64,000 nucleotides of DNA from Castor canadensis (taxonomy: Eukaryota > Chordata > Mammalia > Rodentia > Castoridae), in contig NC_133400.1 of the NCBI RefSeq assembly GCF_047511655.1, positions 35,480,001 to 35,544,000 on the forward strand, written 5' to 3'. This document shows, one piece after another, positions 36,601 to 49,339 of the stretch. Below the pieces are notes generated by a model. That model ran no database searches. It worked only from the letters and a program-made list of their open reading frames with translations, and was not told the origin of the DNA. Each line of letters starts with the position of its first letter. Positions within the stretch are counted from its first letter, which is position 1. The translations under genes were made by a program, and so were the position numbers.

Positions 36601-36800
36601 ATATATTATGAAGGCTGAGCATGTGAATAAAACTTAATGTTGTCATAAATTTTATGACAAAGTTAATCTGACACATGTTTAATGACATGCATAATCATTA
36701 TTATGCAGCATTGTAATCAGACATTAATAATAAGCAGTGCACACCAATGACTTTTTACTTGTGTTCAGCCAAACAAACTGCTTGGTATTTTTCCTTCCTA
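36601..36800. promoter_or_regulatory. AT-rich palindrome cluster, candidate regulatory element
   Basis: A perfect 9-bp palindrome with one central base (TGTCATAAATTTTATGACA) lies at 36641-36659. An 8-bp inverted repeat with a 4-bp spacer (TGCATAAT...ATTATGCA) lies at 36688-36707. Several TAAT cores and POU-like TGCATAAT octamers surround them. The half-site TTTATGAC resembles CDX/posterior-HOX sites. The regulatory role is inference. Confidence 0.35.
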
Positions 36801-38289
36801 TTGAGTTGTTATTTTTCCATACCTACACCAGCCACCAGTGAGGATATGAATAACTTAATCCTTTCCCTTGTGCACTGATACAGAACCTCTTATTGAAGGC
36901 AGTCTCAAGCAGGTAAAGCTGCTCATTGCCTCTGCCACGTCCCTCTGACTGCACGGCTTCCATGGTTCCCCATGGCCTTCTGACCAAACTGCTTTCGTGG
37001 TTCCCGCAATACCCACTTCTGGTATCTTGATCTCTGCCTGAAGGTCTTTGCTGACACTAAAGAAAATTCTGGAATTGAGGGGAAATTAACACTCCCACCA
37101 ACTGACTGAAGGAAGCTTATGGACAAAAATCCTCATTGGGATAGTGATCCTGTGGCCTGTGCTCCACACTGAGGGCTGTCAGCAGTGGCTAGGGACTTAC
37201 TAAAACTCCTGAGGACAGCCTTCCTTCCCCTGCCTCACTTCTCTCTCCTACCCACATTCCATGGCACCACCTCCCAAATACAATGTACACTTGAATCCTT
37301 ACCTCCAGGTTGGCATTTGGAGACACCAAAGTAGGACACCACTTTAATGACGGGCTGAAAGTCTCTGAGGTTTCCTGACTCAGGCATCCACCTGAAAAGT
37401 TTTTCCTACTCTACACGCATGCATAAATGAGCATATGTGTGTGCATCATGCATATGATCACATGCACACATAAAACCAGTCCCATTGGCTTGCAGGTAGC
37501 AGAAGAGCTGTACATTAAGCCTGGGGCAGCTCAGTCACCATGCTGTGGGCTGCTGGATAACATGGGATGTGGTCGTTGGAAATACGGAGAATGTCCTCTG
37601 GGTTCCTGACAAATTGGAAGGTGTGGAGGGAGGCAACGGAACACCATATTCAAGCAAAAAGGTGGGAAGAGAGCACCTGTCCTAAGAGTACATTGCTGAG
37701 CAAAGGCTGCTCTAGCTGCTAGATCTACATAAGCTGTGCAGCCCAAGCAGCTCCAGGCAACAGGTCTCTGGGGGTCCTCATGCTTACCAGCAAGTCCCAG
37801 CTCATTCTTCTCCACTAAGGAGCCAGGACAGTCCAGAGACCTTCATTCTGCTACCAGAAAAAAAGGAGCTAAGCACAAATAGCCTTGGGAAAGTCACAAA
37901 AGCACGTTTGTGCTAAAGTGTAAATGACTCACAGCTCCTTTTCTATTTTTGTGGTGGAGAGGTGCTTTAGAACACAAGGGCCCTAATGAAGTAAATGTTA
38001 TTGTTGGACAAAGGGCAGAGAAGGGGGACACCAGTGGGGACCAAAACTGATCCTCTTTTTCACCTATGGCAGCTCTGGGGGTGGAGTGGGAACAGAGATG
38101 CCATGTAGCCAGGATCTTGTGCCATTTCTGCTGCAGGGGTGTACAGTGTAGAGGGGACACTGATAAGAAAGAGATCCACAGATCCAGAAACAGGAACGCA
38201 TCACACACAGCGTCTATAGGTCAGAAGAAAGCTGAGTGGTGGTAGAGGTATAGGAAAGGGATCCCTTGACACAGAGTATTAGCATTAAG
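36801..38289. other. Intergenic, no gene seen
   Basis: The open frames (for example 37894-38208 minus, 104 codons) have no recognisable domain. Alternating purine-pyrimidine text occurs near 37415-37470. Confidence 0.45.
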
Positions 38290-38650
38290 ACCAACAGATA
38301 GTCCTAGTGCTGCTGTTTACTCTTCTGTGATTTTTAGATAGGTCACTTGAAGTCTCTGGAGCTCAATTTTGCCATCCTGCACATCTCTCAAGGTTGGTGA
38401 TGGGGCTGGTGTGGGGCACAACTGGACAGCAGTAAACACAGCCTCTGCCCTGGAGTCTGACTGAACAGGCTGAAATCTCTGTTTCTCACACAAGCAAGGC
38501 AGGGTGCAATCTATGTACCCTTTGTTTCCTCTTCTGCAAAATGAGATAAAAGGAAGAATCATAAGATTATCCCTATGACTTACTAAAATAATGCATGGAG
38601 AGAATTAAGTACTTGGTACTTACTATGCTAGCTATTAAAATCAATATGTA
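38290..38650 (+). mobile_element. MIR SINE (split)
   Basis: MIR phrases TTTTTAGATAGGTCACTTGA, GCTCAATTTTGCCATCCTGC and TTTCCTCTTCTGCAAAATGA occur in sense order, with about 120 bases of other sequence between them. Confidence 0.7.
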
Positions 38651-40120
38651 AAATGGAGTATTATAGGAATGTTCAGCACCCTGAAAATAAACTGCTTGCT
38701 TCAACCATCCTGAGCCCTTTTGGATACCTAGAGTTAGATTTTTGTCTATGTAAATGTGTGTGCTTCTCTTTGCTCTGCATACAGCAGACTCACCCTGTTA
38801 TTAACAATTGCTTAGTGGATGAGGAGCTGCCATGAGGCCTAACATTTAGTTCTAGTTATTAGATTAAATATTTGTTTTGAATGGTATTTGAACTACCAGG
38901 TTCTAGATTTTTCAGGTTGACAAAGTCTCCTTCGTATTTAGAAGAGAGGCTAAAATTGCTGCATTGGCTACAGAACAGAGTGCTATTTTTCAAGGTATAT
39001 TAAAAATCTGTTTCACTACACCTTTGTGCCTATTGGCATAGAATTCTGAGTAAACTGAACTTTATTGGAGAAGAAACATTGAATGGAAGAGAAAGGACAT
39101 TATTTTGGGTAGTTTTCATTTTCAAATAGTTGTGGCTTAGGCATGTGAAGACACTTTGCTATTCTCTTTTCCTCCTACCTTCAGTCTGCCAGCTAAATAA
39201 GGGATGAAGCACACTTTTAATTTACAGGATTTGTTAACAAAAGAAAATGTAACTTGATAGCCAAATCAACATTAAGCATTCTAACTAGAAATTGCACAAA
39301 GACACGATGTGCAGACACTAACTGTTGTTAAAGTACTCTTACCATGTGTTCTCTCAGGGACGCTTTTCAGGCTAAGGCACAATAGAACATGAAAATAAGC
39401 CAGTTGCATGGGGGGGGGTCAGGAACAAGAGCAAAACAAAACAAAACATATCTGGAATAATATCTTACATCTCAAAGTCATGGTTGCCTGAATTTTAGAA
39501 TGTAAGACGTTCTTTAGATTGAAACTTTAGACGATGACATGAGACATGATCTTCGTGGGACTTCTCTGTCTGTATAAAATACAACGGTCACATGACACTT
39601 TCCAGAATTATTAACCCAAATGCAATGTGCCAGGAAAACTCACATTTTTTTTAGATCACATATAGAAAAATAAGGTATGTATTTTTAAAATGAAGCTCTT
39701 TTTAGATGATATCATAAGACCTGTTAAGCCAAGCACCTTGTCACTGCCAAAAAGGACACTGATAGGTAGGTGGGAGAAGGCAACAGAATAAAGGGATTTC
39801 TTAAGTAATGGGAAAGGAACAGTAGGAGCACACCTCAAAAAATGAGATTTAAACATGTTTAAATACTAAATCTTCAAAATGACGAGGAAATACAAATGAT
39901 TCATAAATAAACTCATCAGGTCATCAAGTCTGGTAAACCCCCAACTGGGAAGAACATTTAAATACATCCGCTCCCTTTGCACAATGAGCAAGACGTGCAA
40001 AGTTTTAATTGACAAACATACTTCTCATTAAATTATTAAAATGGACACACTGGTGAGTCATACATATCTATGATGAGGTACTCTGGAATTTAACCTAATA
40101 CTCTGTAAGTATTCATCCTT
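38651..40120. other. Intergenic, no gene seen
   Basis: AT-rich DNA without a recognisable gene, with a G run at about 39411-39418. Confidence 0.45.
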
Positions 40121-40280
40121 AGTCAAAAAAAATCAAATGATGTGAAAATTAGAAAAACAAATGCCCTATCATTTTGTTGTGACTAGGTTTAAGGCATACA
40201 AATTTCATCTTCATGCAGTAAGATATTAAAATCTAGATATTAAAAAGTAGTCCAGGATCAGTAGCACACTACCTTGAGCT
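40121..40280 (+). repeat. Copy A of a local duplicated unit
   Basis: It aligns in direct orientation to 41251-41395 with shared strings such as CATTTTGTTGTG, GGTTTAAGGCATA and TTAAAATCTAGATA, and AAAAAGTAGT near the end. One indel separates the copies. The family is not recognised. Confidence 0.8.
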
Positions 40281-40679
40281 CCCAAAATGTCTGATGGCAA
40301 AAGTATCACTTACATAATTGCTTGTACTTTATTCCTCTGCTTTTCTCTTTTCTCTGGGCATCCTGGTAACAATGTTTTAAAAAGTAGAAACATAATTGTT
40401 GTCAGGTTAACAGCTGTAGAAATGGCTACAAGGTTGAGAAAGGCCAACCATCCATTTCTGCCACTAATATATATGGGACAGCATTTAGGGGCAAAAGAGG
40501 AGAAAGAAGAGAGCTTTATCATCTTTGAGAATTTTCAAACTAAATCCCATTGCTTCAAAGGAAAAAAATCATACTAAAGGTTAAGGTTGAGCTAACTACC
40601 AGATAAAACACTATGTCAGCAGCAATTGAGGAGCACAGGTTCCCTTTTGAGGGATAGTGTTGCAAGAGAAAGTGGACAG
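40281..40679. other. Intergenic, no gene seen
   Basis: The open frame 40287-40577 (96 codons) has a hydrophobic start but no recognisable domain and no gene context. Confidence 0.4.
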
Positions 40680-40850
40680 GGCTTTAGATACAGGAGACAG
40701 AAAAAAAATCCCACCTCTGCCAGTTGAGTGGTCCTGGGCAAATCAGTTTACCTCTGTGTACTACATTCAGACACTGAGAAATTTGATATTAATAAGCACC
40801 TGAAAGCCTGATGTTGAGTGAAATATGCATTTGCCTGTGAAAGGTATGTT
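40680..40850 (+). mobile_element. MIR SINE fragment
   Basis: The phrases CCACCTCTGCCAGTTGAGTG and GTCCTGGGCAAATCAGTTTA match the MIR core in sense order. Confidence 0.75.
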
Positions 40851-41250
40851 GGCTTTTCAACAGACAGTACCTAAAAATGTAGGCTGTTGCTTTGTTTTGC
40901 CAATTGTCAAATACACTACTTAATTCTATCCAGTTATACATGCCCATGCAGGCTCCTAAAGGTGTCTTTTCAATGTTAAAGGCTTATGAATAAGATGATT
41001 TTCTTAATGGGATTAACCTGATGCTTTTCTTAAACATGTATCCTTGAGTCCACCACACAAAACAATGTTTTGATTAAAGTAATGGACATACTAAAGGTCA
41101 TCCTAGTTTCTTAGGCATTAAACATCATTCACAAATGAGAACTACTTTTGAAAGAGATGTATTTGTGCTGGGAAGAAAAGATTTCTACTTCAAATTATGA
41201 ATACTTTATTGGTGAAAGCAAACAAGGACTTGTCTGAGAGGCACTTCTAT

Positions 41251-41395
41251 GAGTTAAAAAAGTTTAATGGTGTGAAAGTTAGAAAAATAAATGCCTTCTC
41301 ATTTTGTTGTGGCCTGGTTTAAGGCATATGGACTTTATCTAGGTTAAAATCTAGATACTAAAAAGTAGTTGGAGATTGGTAACACACTACTGTGA
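41251..41395 (+). repeat. Copy B of a local duplicated unit
   Basis: This is the direct-repeat partner of 40121-40280, about 1.13 kb downstream. Confidence 0.8.
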
Positions 41396-44300
41396 TATGC
41401 AAAGTGTCAGACCTTGCAAGCATCCTCATGGTGGTGCAAGGCTGAACTGGGATGCCTGGATAGTGTCAGCAGACAGGATGTGAATTTTAATATTATTAAA
41501 AGAAAACTCTTATGCATCTAAGAAACTAAGAAAACTGTATTAAAGCTAAGAAAACTGAAAACATACTTACTGAGGTTTGGGTATGGATGGATGAAAGACA
41601 TCAAGGAAAGATGAAAATAAGCATGATCCTAACCAAAGGAGGTAAGTCAATGTGGACATACACTCTAGCTGTCTTCCATAAACACAGTTAACAGAAATAT
41701 AATTTATTTAAATACATCCTACAATAATTTTGCATCTTGTTTTTTTCCCACTTAATACCAAATAGTCTCTTTCAGGGCAATCATTTGGTAATGATCTCAA
41801 AAACATGAAGAAATGATTCAGTGGGTGATGGTGCTGCCATGAAGCACTGTAAAGATTTCTCATCTCACTGGACAAAAGCAAACCTGCTCTAATTCTGAAC
41901 AGGTGGGAATACCCAAACTGATTTAGGCCTCTGTATTTATCTTTTAGTAAAAACATGTAGTAACAAGATTATGGAGAACGAGAGGGAAAAATGACCCTTC
42001 TCCTGATACCAAACCCTTATCTACTAATCAGCTCCATTCTTCAGGCCTAAAAGAAATCTGCCTGAAGCAATGTCAGAATGTTTGCTAAGTGACTAGGATA
42101 TCAACATCTTTTTGGTTGCACATGGAGAAATATGCTCTAAAGAAAACCAATTCAAAACAGGCCAGGGTGTCTGTAGAATAAACAAGAGCCCTTGGCACAG
42201 CTTCATCTTCCGAGCCCTGCCTTTTCCCTTGTGCGATGGCTCTTTGCTTCCTCTACAGTCAACGGGCCTGTTTTCGTGATTCCTTACTAATGAACAGCTA
42301 TAAATTTTTTTGATATTCCAGAGAGCCTTAACTTCAGCTTCTGGGCAGTGCTGAGATTGCATCCTATATTCCGGACTCACCTTTTGTAAGGTACACTCAG
42401 CAATGTAGGTGATTTCCACAGGAGAATATTCTATTTAAAGAACTACTGTCCCAGCATAATACAGAAAATCATTTATGAAGATGCAAGAGATAGGGAAGGC
42501 TCTCAATTACGTTTACCCAAGCACAATGTCAGAGCCTCCCTTCTCCACTCCCCAAGGGGTGGAGTGGAGAGTGCTCATTTGTGAGAAAAGCGGTGTGAAA
42601 AGTGTCCACATGGTCGTGGGAAGAATGAAGATCCTCACATGGGCTGATCATAATGGGATTCCTGAGTCCAAGAATGCCCTGTGAGGTCAGATGGGCCAGA
42701 TGTGGGCCCTTGAAGCCAAGAGGAAGGAAAGGAAGATGTGTCCAGCAAAACATTCTGTACAGCCTGCAAATTCTCCTCTCGGAGAGTACCTTTTAAATTG
42801 GAATGTTTTAAAAACAAGGATATTTAAAGGGCACATCAAAATTTATTTTAGAAACTTTTCATAGACTAAAACCCTGAAGCCACTCTCAAATGACAAAATG
42901 TACCAATGCAACATCTACCTTCACCTTTAATTTAAGGCAACTGGACTCACTAATCCTTGAGTCACTTACATTTAAAAATAGAAATGACAACACACAAGTT
43001 ATAATGTTGATTTTCCAATTAAATCCCTAGATAGAAATGGAAAAAAAATTAAATGTCATATAGAAAACAGCCAAATCTTGACTTGTGAGATGTCTTTTTA
43101 AGATGTTTCAACAGAAAAAAGTGTGGCTCTCCTAACTGTGTAGCTGCCTACAAGGTAGTCAATACACGTGCTGAATGAACACAGAAAGAAAAGAATGTGT
43201 GGTGTGCTTGTGAAACGGGCTAACTGTGTGTATGTTGTTACTGAGGTATGCAGAGAGTCTCTGTTTTAAATCTGGGGACAAGGACTTTCAATGGAACAAC
43301 ACATCAATGTTAAAGGATTGTGTTATTTTCTGGACTTTCGTACAGTAAGAAAAGAAAAGGCACTGGTCAAGAGCAAACTCACCTGGCCTCAGTGGGCAAT
43401 GGAGATGAACCTGGGGTTCTAATTCTGACAGTCCCACTACCTGGGTACCCGAGGAGGAAGACAGCAGCATTTGGGTATTGGTCAGCAGGTGCCAGGCTAA
43501 GGCTGGTAGCATGGATGCTCTCATTCCATCCTTACAGTCTCCAAGGTAGAGACTTGCTATTTGTTGAGACTAAACACAGAGGTTATGGCTAATCAGACAC
43601 TCTCGCCTAATGAGTGAGACATTAGCCCTCCCTCACATTCTGTTTCAGAGCCGCTACACAAGAGCTACTGTGCTGTTCGCACTGTCTCAGAGGACCTCCT
43701 CCTCCCCCCGAGGCTAGAAACGTGTGCAGTAGACTCAATAAGTAAGGTTAAAAGTGAAGGTTCCAGGTATTCCAAACCTGTGGTCTTTACAAAAAGGCTA
43801 GAGAAATCTTACCTCAGTAATACCCTGGTATCTTGATATGGTTGGCACATTAAATATTGGCCCCAACTTCATAGTAATTGAGGTTAGAAAGAAGTATTCA
43901 TGAAAATGTATACTATAGTTACTTTCTGATTGCTAGTTTTCTAACGATCTTTTAGTATACTATTTTGGTAAGGACTTCAAGCGATACTGGGCAATATACA
44001 GAAAATGCATAGTTAAATTGAATGGCTGGCTAAAAGGATTCCCTCATAAGTATCTAAGCCATACTTTATTGTGGCCTGCTTCCAATCTGTTTCTTTAAAA
44101 TTTAAAACAACATGTATTTTATGTAATAACAATAAAATCATTATTTGTTTAGAACATGCACAGGTGAAAATTTACAAGCTTAAAAAACTGAATGGCAGGA
44201 ATTGCCATGCTTTTCCAAAAATAAAACACATTTTAGTAATTTTTTCATATTTTAAATATTCAAAATAGCTTTACTAGTTCACAAAAATAATACATTTCTG

Positions 44301-46120
44301 AAGCTATTAGCTTTTCTTGTCCTGCAAGAGGATAAGATGAAATTTAGTTGAGGATCTAGCACTTTCTACTTTAAATATTTTTAACACTTTCACTTTAGTA
44401 TTTGTAAAACTGCATACATAAACATATTTATCATAAGTTAATTCTGAAAACTTATGATGAACAGACTGGTTTGAATTATAACTAGCAATATCATGAAGCT
44501 AATCAGAATTTGCAGTAAATCAGGTTTTAATTCACAGACAATTTTTCTGTGATACAACCAATGATGAAACAAGTAATGGTTCCACAAAAAGGATACAGTG
44601 TACTGAAGGAAGATTTTAATTTTGCTTCACACAGTGTATGTGTGAGACCCCAGGAGAAAACAGAATTAAACATAGTTCAGATGGAGAGATTTTAATAAAC
44701 AATTTTGGCAGGGTGAGGGAGCTTAATGTGAGCTACTGAACCCACAGACTGGCAAACCTCCCACCCTCAGGCAGAAGATAGAAAGGGAAGAAAGGGTATT
44801 ACTGGAGTGAGAGGTAGTACTCAGGAGAGGTGGCAGGGCCACTGGGCAGGAGCTTGAATAATGCTGGGGAAGCCACAGTCAGGAATTTTTCAGGGTCATT
44901 TCTTCATACTACCAGTTTGAAATAAGGAGAGAGCAGGCAGATATACCCTAACTTCTCTCCTAACTACTTCTGATCTCTTGCAGGTACCCTCCATTGGTTA
45001 GATCCAACCATAAGCCAGTTGGCAGGGGTCAGCTTCGAGGGCAAAAGCAGGGAAGAGCGCAGAGTGGCTAGGAGCAAGGGAGCCCATGCACAGAGACAGT
45101 TGCTTATGTATCTGCCACTGAGACCTGATGTGTGGTGAAAACATCAGGCATGCTCCTCTGATATAATTTCCAAGAAGTCTACTGGCAAAGATTTTTTCTT
45201 TTAAAGAGATTTTTAAAAAAATACAATGCATACCCTTATTTTTCTGCATTTCCCTCCCTTCAAGCTCTATTTAATTTTTTTTTCTCTCATTTTCCTTCTG
45301 GTAACACAGAGGTTCAACAAAGCCTCCAGTTAGCAGACTTTTCCCTAAGACCCCATTCTGATAGCTCTCTGAACTGTGGGAAGTCTATATACAATCATCA
45401 GTGAATATGAGCTGCAGGAAATCTCCCTGAGATCCTTACTAAAATTGCTGGCAACTTTGCCCATATGTTAATCCAGCTACCTACAAATGAGGCAGCATTC
45501 ACCATTTTTCTGATGAATGTCGAATGCATTTGAAGTACCTGAAATATTTGTTTGAATGTTCCCTAATCTATTAATTCATGTGTCTAGGTTTTGTCTATCT
45601 TCTGATTGTAGGAGAAAGATAAACAAATATAAAGAGTAACCAGAGCTACCACTTTCAAGAACCCTTAGCAGAACCAAAAGGAAGAGTCGAATGTGGAGGC
45701 TCTTCAGGTATGTATTGCTGACTGCTGCTGAACACGAGGTCCTGGGCTTCCACAAAATGTCTGCTGAATTGGCTAAACCTTGGTTTGCCTCCATAATCAA
45801 CCATCCCAAACAGCACACAGATAATTACTTCTTGGAAAAATTCCAACTAGTGTTTGATGTTACTTATGTGGTTTTTTTCTCCCTCTCAAGAGCAGCTCTG
45901 TAGGCTTAAATTATTTTATGTGTTTCCTTTGACCTTAATGTCATCTACATGAATAAGAACTTCACACAAAATTCCTACCAGCACACACCACAGCGGGTTC
46001 AGAGCAACATTTTCAAAATGATGTCAGCATCTTTTAATTGAGAAGACATATAGTCTCTCTTTCTGAACACAGGCTAAGAAAATGCATAATTTGGCCTAAA
46101 AGCTAAAGATATTTTAAATG
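41396..46120. other. Gene desert, no gene seen
   Basis: About 4.7 kb, mostly AT-rich, with only short open frames on both strands (longest about 108 codons at 42093-42419 minus, no domain). Parts without obvious repeats (about 42840-44600) could hold conserved non-coding DNA, which I cannot test. Confidence 0.45.
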
Positions 46121-46136
46121 TATTCTTTGATTTCTT
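46121..46136 (+). repeat. Target-site duplication, left of the U6 retrocopy
   Basis: TATTCTTTGATTTCTT matches 46250-46265 with one difference. Confidence 0.75.
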
Positions 46137-46149
46137 TTTTTTTCTTTAA

Positions 46150-46203
46150 TGGAACGCTTCACAAATTTGCGTATCATCCTTGCGCAGGGGCCATGCTAAT
46201 CTA

Positions 46204-46249
<46 letters not shown>
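46150..46249 (-). pseudogene. U6 snRNA retropseudogene
   Basis: U6 is the catalytic spliceosomal snRNA. On the minus strand the copy starts GTGCTTGCTTCGGCAGCACA and contains GATTAGCATGGCCCCTGCGC, ending GTTCCAT, so it covers nearly the whole RNA. I count about four substitutions from the mammalian U6 I recall. An A-rich stretch follows its 3' end and a 16-bp target duplication flanks it, the marks of L1-driven retrocopying. No U6-type TATA box or proximal element is evident upstream. Confidence 0.9.
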
Positions 46250-46265
46250 TATTCTTTAATTTCTT
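46250..46265 (+). repeat. Target-site duplication, right of the U6 retrocopy
   Basis: TATTCTTTAATTTCTT pairs with 46121-46136. Confidence 0.75.
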
Positions 46266-46365
46266 AAGATAAATTTTTTTTTAAAGAAAACCTGGCCTTC
46301 ATTAGGAGGTAATCCTGCCTTTTTCTGCAGTTACTACAAAGTATCTAATCACAAAGTTAATTTTG

Positions 46366-46457
46366 GGGCTGGTGGCTTGGTTCAAGTGGTAGAGTGCCTG
46401 CCTAGCTAGCATGAGGCCCTGAGTTCAAGCCACCCTCCCCCCCACAAAAAAAGGGGT
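46366..46457 (+). mobile_element. tRNA-derived SINE
   Basis: GGGGCTGGTGGCTTGGTTCA, TAGAGTGCCTGCCTAGCTAG and GAGGCCCTGAGTTCAAGCCA are followed by a C run and an A-rich tail. Confidence 0.9.
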
Positions 46458-49055
46458 TACAAAGTTAATTTTGAAAAATAACTCTTAAAACTTAAACAGC
46501 AAAAATGTTATATTCAACATGAATCTAAATAGGCAAAGAAGACACAGCCAGGAATACAGAGGCTTTTGGCAAGTTAAAGTATTTCATATTTTGTACAATT
46601 TCGGGTCATTCCTGTATTTTATAGTGTAGCTCTAGGCATTAACTTGAAATGACCTTGACCCATGATAGCCTAAATTTAACATTCTTCAGAACAAAGTAGA
46701 CTTTCTTTTCTGCTTTAAGAGAAAAATGAAGCAAATCCTAAGAATGGTACTATTTGAGTCTTGAGCCAAGAGGAACAGAGATAAAATCCTGTTTGATTTG
46801 TATAAACATTACAGAATCCAATGCTTGTTTCAACGTTCCCCTTTTCCTGACGATGTTCTCTCAATCCAACCCAGGGCTGTTGGGTTTTTTCCAGGGCGTG
46901 GGGTGGATGTGAGTAGGGCTGCCACGAACACAACATCTATTGAGGCTATGCCACATTCATCTCTCAAAATGCACTGTGGTGGAAATTCAGAGCACAGCAA
47001 GAGGAAATAAACTTTGATGTCACCAAAATGTAAGGTTATGTTTAAAGCCTGAGGTAAAGGATATAACAGCAACAATTTAAATTCATTATTTGTAATCTTA
47101 TAGTTCCCTAAAGTTTAGAACACATTACTTTAAAAAGCTTCACTGAAGCAGCTTTTTAATACTTAACCAATATTTCAACACCTGAAAACCTTCGCAAGTG
47201 AAACTGGCTCTGTAGTCTTATACTCCAGAATAAACGAAACTCAATCCTTTTACTTTGCAGATTCTCTCAATTTTTCATTTGTTTTCATTAATTGAGGAAT
47301 AATAAGGGATTTCCAGCTTTTCAGGAACCTAAAAAAAAAAATCTAAGAATCAATTCCAACAGAACACTGCCAAAAATCTTTCAGAAAAGAATATTACAAT
47401 GACTTATTGATACTTATCTGCCCCTACCACCTAAAGTACATTTAGACTTCAAAGCTAAACCTCAAATAGCATCATAGCGGACAGCATGTGACTTCATGTT
47501 TAGTGAGTCTTGTTTAGCTGAGGGTTTGCAGATGGAAAAGGACCATGACAACACACAGGTTTTTTTTGACTCCATCAGTCTCAGTGCCTTTCTTATTGTG
47601 TGGGGATATTGCAGCTGATGCTTTGAGGACTAAGGCAGAGGTCTGCAGTTTCAGCCTACTCACTATCCCTTTTCTAAATCTCCTTTAGAAAACCTCTCTG
47701 TTCTAGACCATGTGGAACCTATAGTAAACCCCTTCCCAGGGGATGGTAACCAGTTCTGAGCTTGGTCATCCAAAAAGTCTATTTTCCACTCCAGAGAGGG
47801 AAAATGGCTCAAATTGCCTCTGTAAGAACAGTTCTGGGACTTTAGCTGCAAATATTGACCCCCTGAAAGTACTCTTTTTCTTGCTAGGACTAAAGTGGTA
47901 GTTCCTTCTAAGTAGCAATCATATGGAAACCATTTGTCTGAAAATGCAGCCAAAACTAACAAAGAAATTCCAGTAACCTCAATTGCTAATCCAACCATGC
48001 CTTAAATAGCAAGACCTATCCTAAGCTTTTTGCATCAAGTAAATAAAATCCTTAAGCCAATTTGAATTGGTGATGTCACCTGCAGCTGAAAGAATCTTGA
48101 CTCAAAAACGTGACAAGCTTAAAAGTAAACATGACTGCTTTGAGGATTTTCACATACTTCCTTATCAGTCTCCTTCAGTCCTCACAATCCAGGAACGCTC
48201 GTGTCTATTACCATTCAATTAATACTTGTTATTTGGATTCGTACTGCATAGGAAAGAGATGGGGAGTGAGGGGGGTAAAGCATCTAAAATTTCACTTATG
48301 TGGGAGAAAAGTGGAGGGCAGGACCTCAATAGACGTTCATCAAATGAAAGAATAAACAGTGTAAGATAGAGCTGGGACATGATCCTCGCTAATGCCTGAC
48401 AGATGCATTAAAAGGCTCTTGCAAGTAACCCAGGTTCCAGATGATAGACCCCAAACAGGCAATCTTATGAAAACGGTTCAAACAATAGGAGGTGGAGTCA
48501 GGTTAGATGTGGGGCGGGGGAGGGGGAGAGCTTAGCCTTTTCACAGTGGGTAGGTGCACTGGGAAAGCAAGGCAGGAAGAGAGACAAAGTATGGTAATCA
48601 TGGATGCAGTATATACAAGCAAAGAGGCCCGGCAGGCCCTCAGCCTAGCAAGTGAGGCCCAGAGAAAGGCTGGCAAGAAGAATCGCTGGCACGGCCCAGT
48701 GGAGCCTCACCATGAAGAGAAGAGGAAGAAGCTGATGACCACCTCCGTACAAGCAATCTTAGTCCTGCCGGTGCGTCCATGAAAACAGGTTCCATTCCCC
48801 CTATCTGTTGTTTTGGTTGCAACATCCTCATGGTTGGCCCTCAGGCATCTGTAGAATGACTGACAACTTCCCTGGTGCCAGCGCACTACCAGTTCAAGGT
48901 TACTTCTACAAGCTTTTTTCCAGGCACCTTCCAGGGTTAGAGCTGCCACTGCACTGGATGCCTCAGCTCTCACCTCTTAAATTAGTTCATGCTCTCACTT
49001 TAGGTGTAATCACAGCTGGCAATGCTTTCTGGGGATGTCTCAAAAAGATAGGAGG
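46458..49055. other. Intergenic, no gene seen
   Basis: No gene is recognised. The frame 48507-48779 and its neighbours have no domain, and a G tract lies near 48511-48528. The frame 47663-47998 minus (111 codons) has a hydrophobic start but no family resemblance. Confidence 0.45.
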
Positions 49056-49285
49056 TGCGCTGGGTGCTGGGGTGGGGCTTATGCTTGTAATCCAAGCTAC
49101 TGGGGAGTCAGAAATCAGGAGCACAGGAGTAACAGGACCGCCCAGGCAAAAACCGGAGACCCCTAGCTGAAAAATAACCTAAGCAAAAAGGGCTGGAGGC
49201 GTGGCTCAAGTGGTAGGAATGCCTGCCAGTAAGCAAGCTGAGGCTCAGCTCAAACCCCAGTACTGACCCAAAAAAAAAGGGGAGG
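49056..49285 (+). mobile_element. Composite 7SL-tRNA SINE
   Basis: A diverged 7SL-like unit (GGCTTATGCTTGTAATCCAA) precedes a tRNA-derived unit (AGGGCTGGAGGCGTGGCTCA; CTCAAACCCCAGTACTGACC) and an A-rich tail. Confidence 0.85.
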
Positions 49286-49339
49286 GGGAGGGCAGGAGTT
49301 TGGCAGGTAAAATTGTCTTCTTCGTCCACCCCTTTCCTT

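Noticed and set aside
46150-46249. Functional U6 snRNA gene
   Set aside because: Several substitutions, an A-rich tail, flanking target duplications and no U6 promoter elements point to a retropseudogene.
46366-46457. tRNA gene
   Set aside because: The A- and B-box-like motifs belong to a SINE with an A-rich tail; no cloverleaf with proper arms is formed, and the same unit recurs many times.
48507-48782. 91-codon open frame in a GC-richer patch
   Set aside because: No domain and frames of equal length on the opposite strand; no splice evidence.
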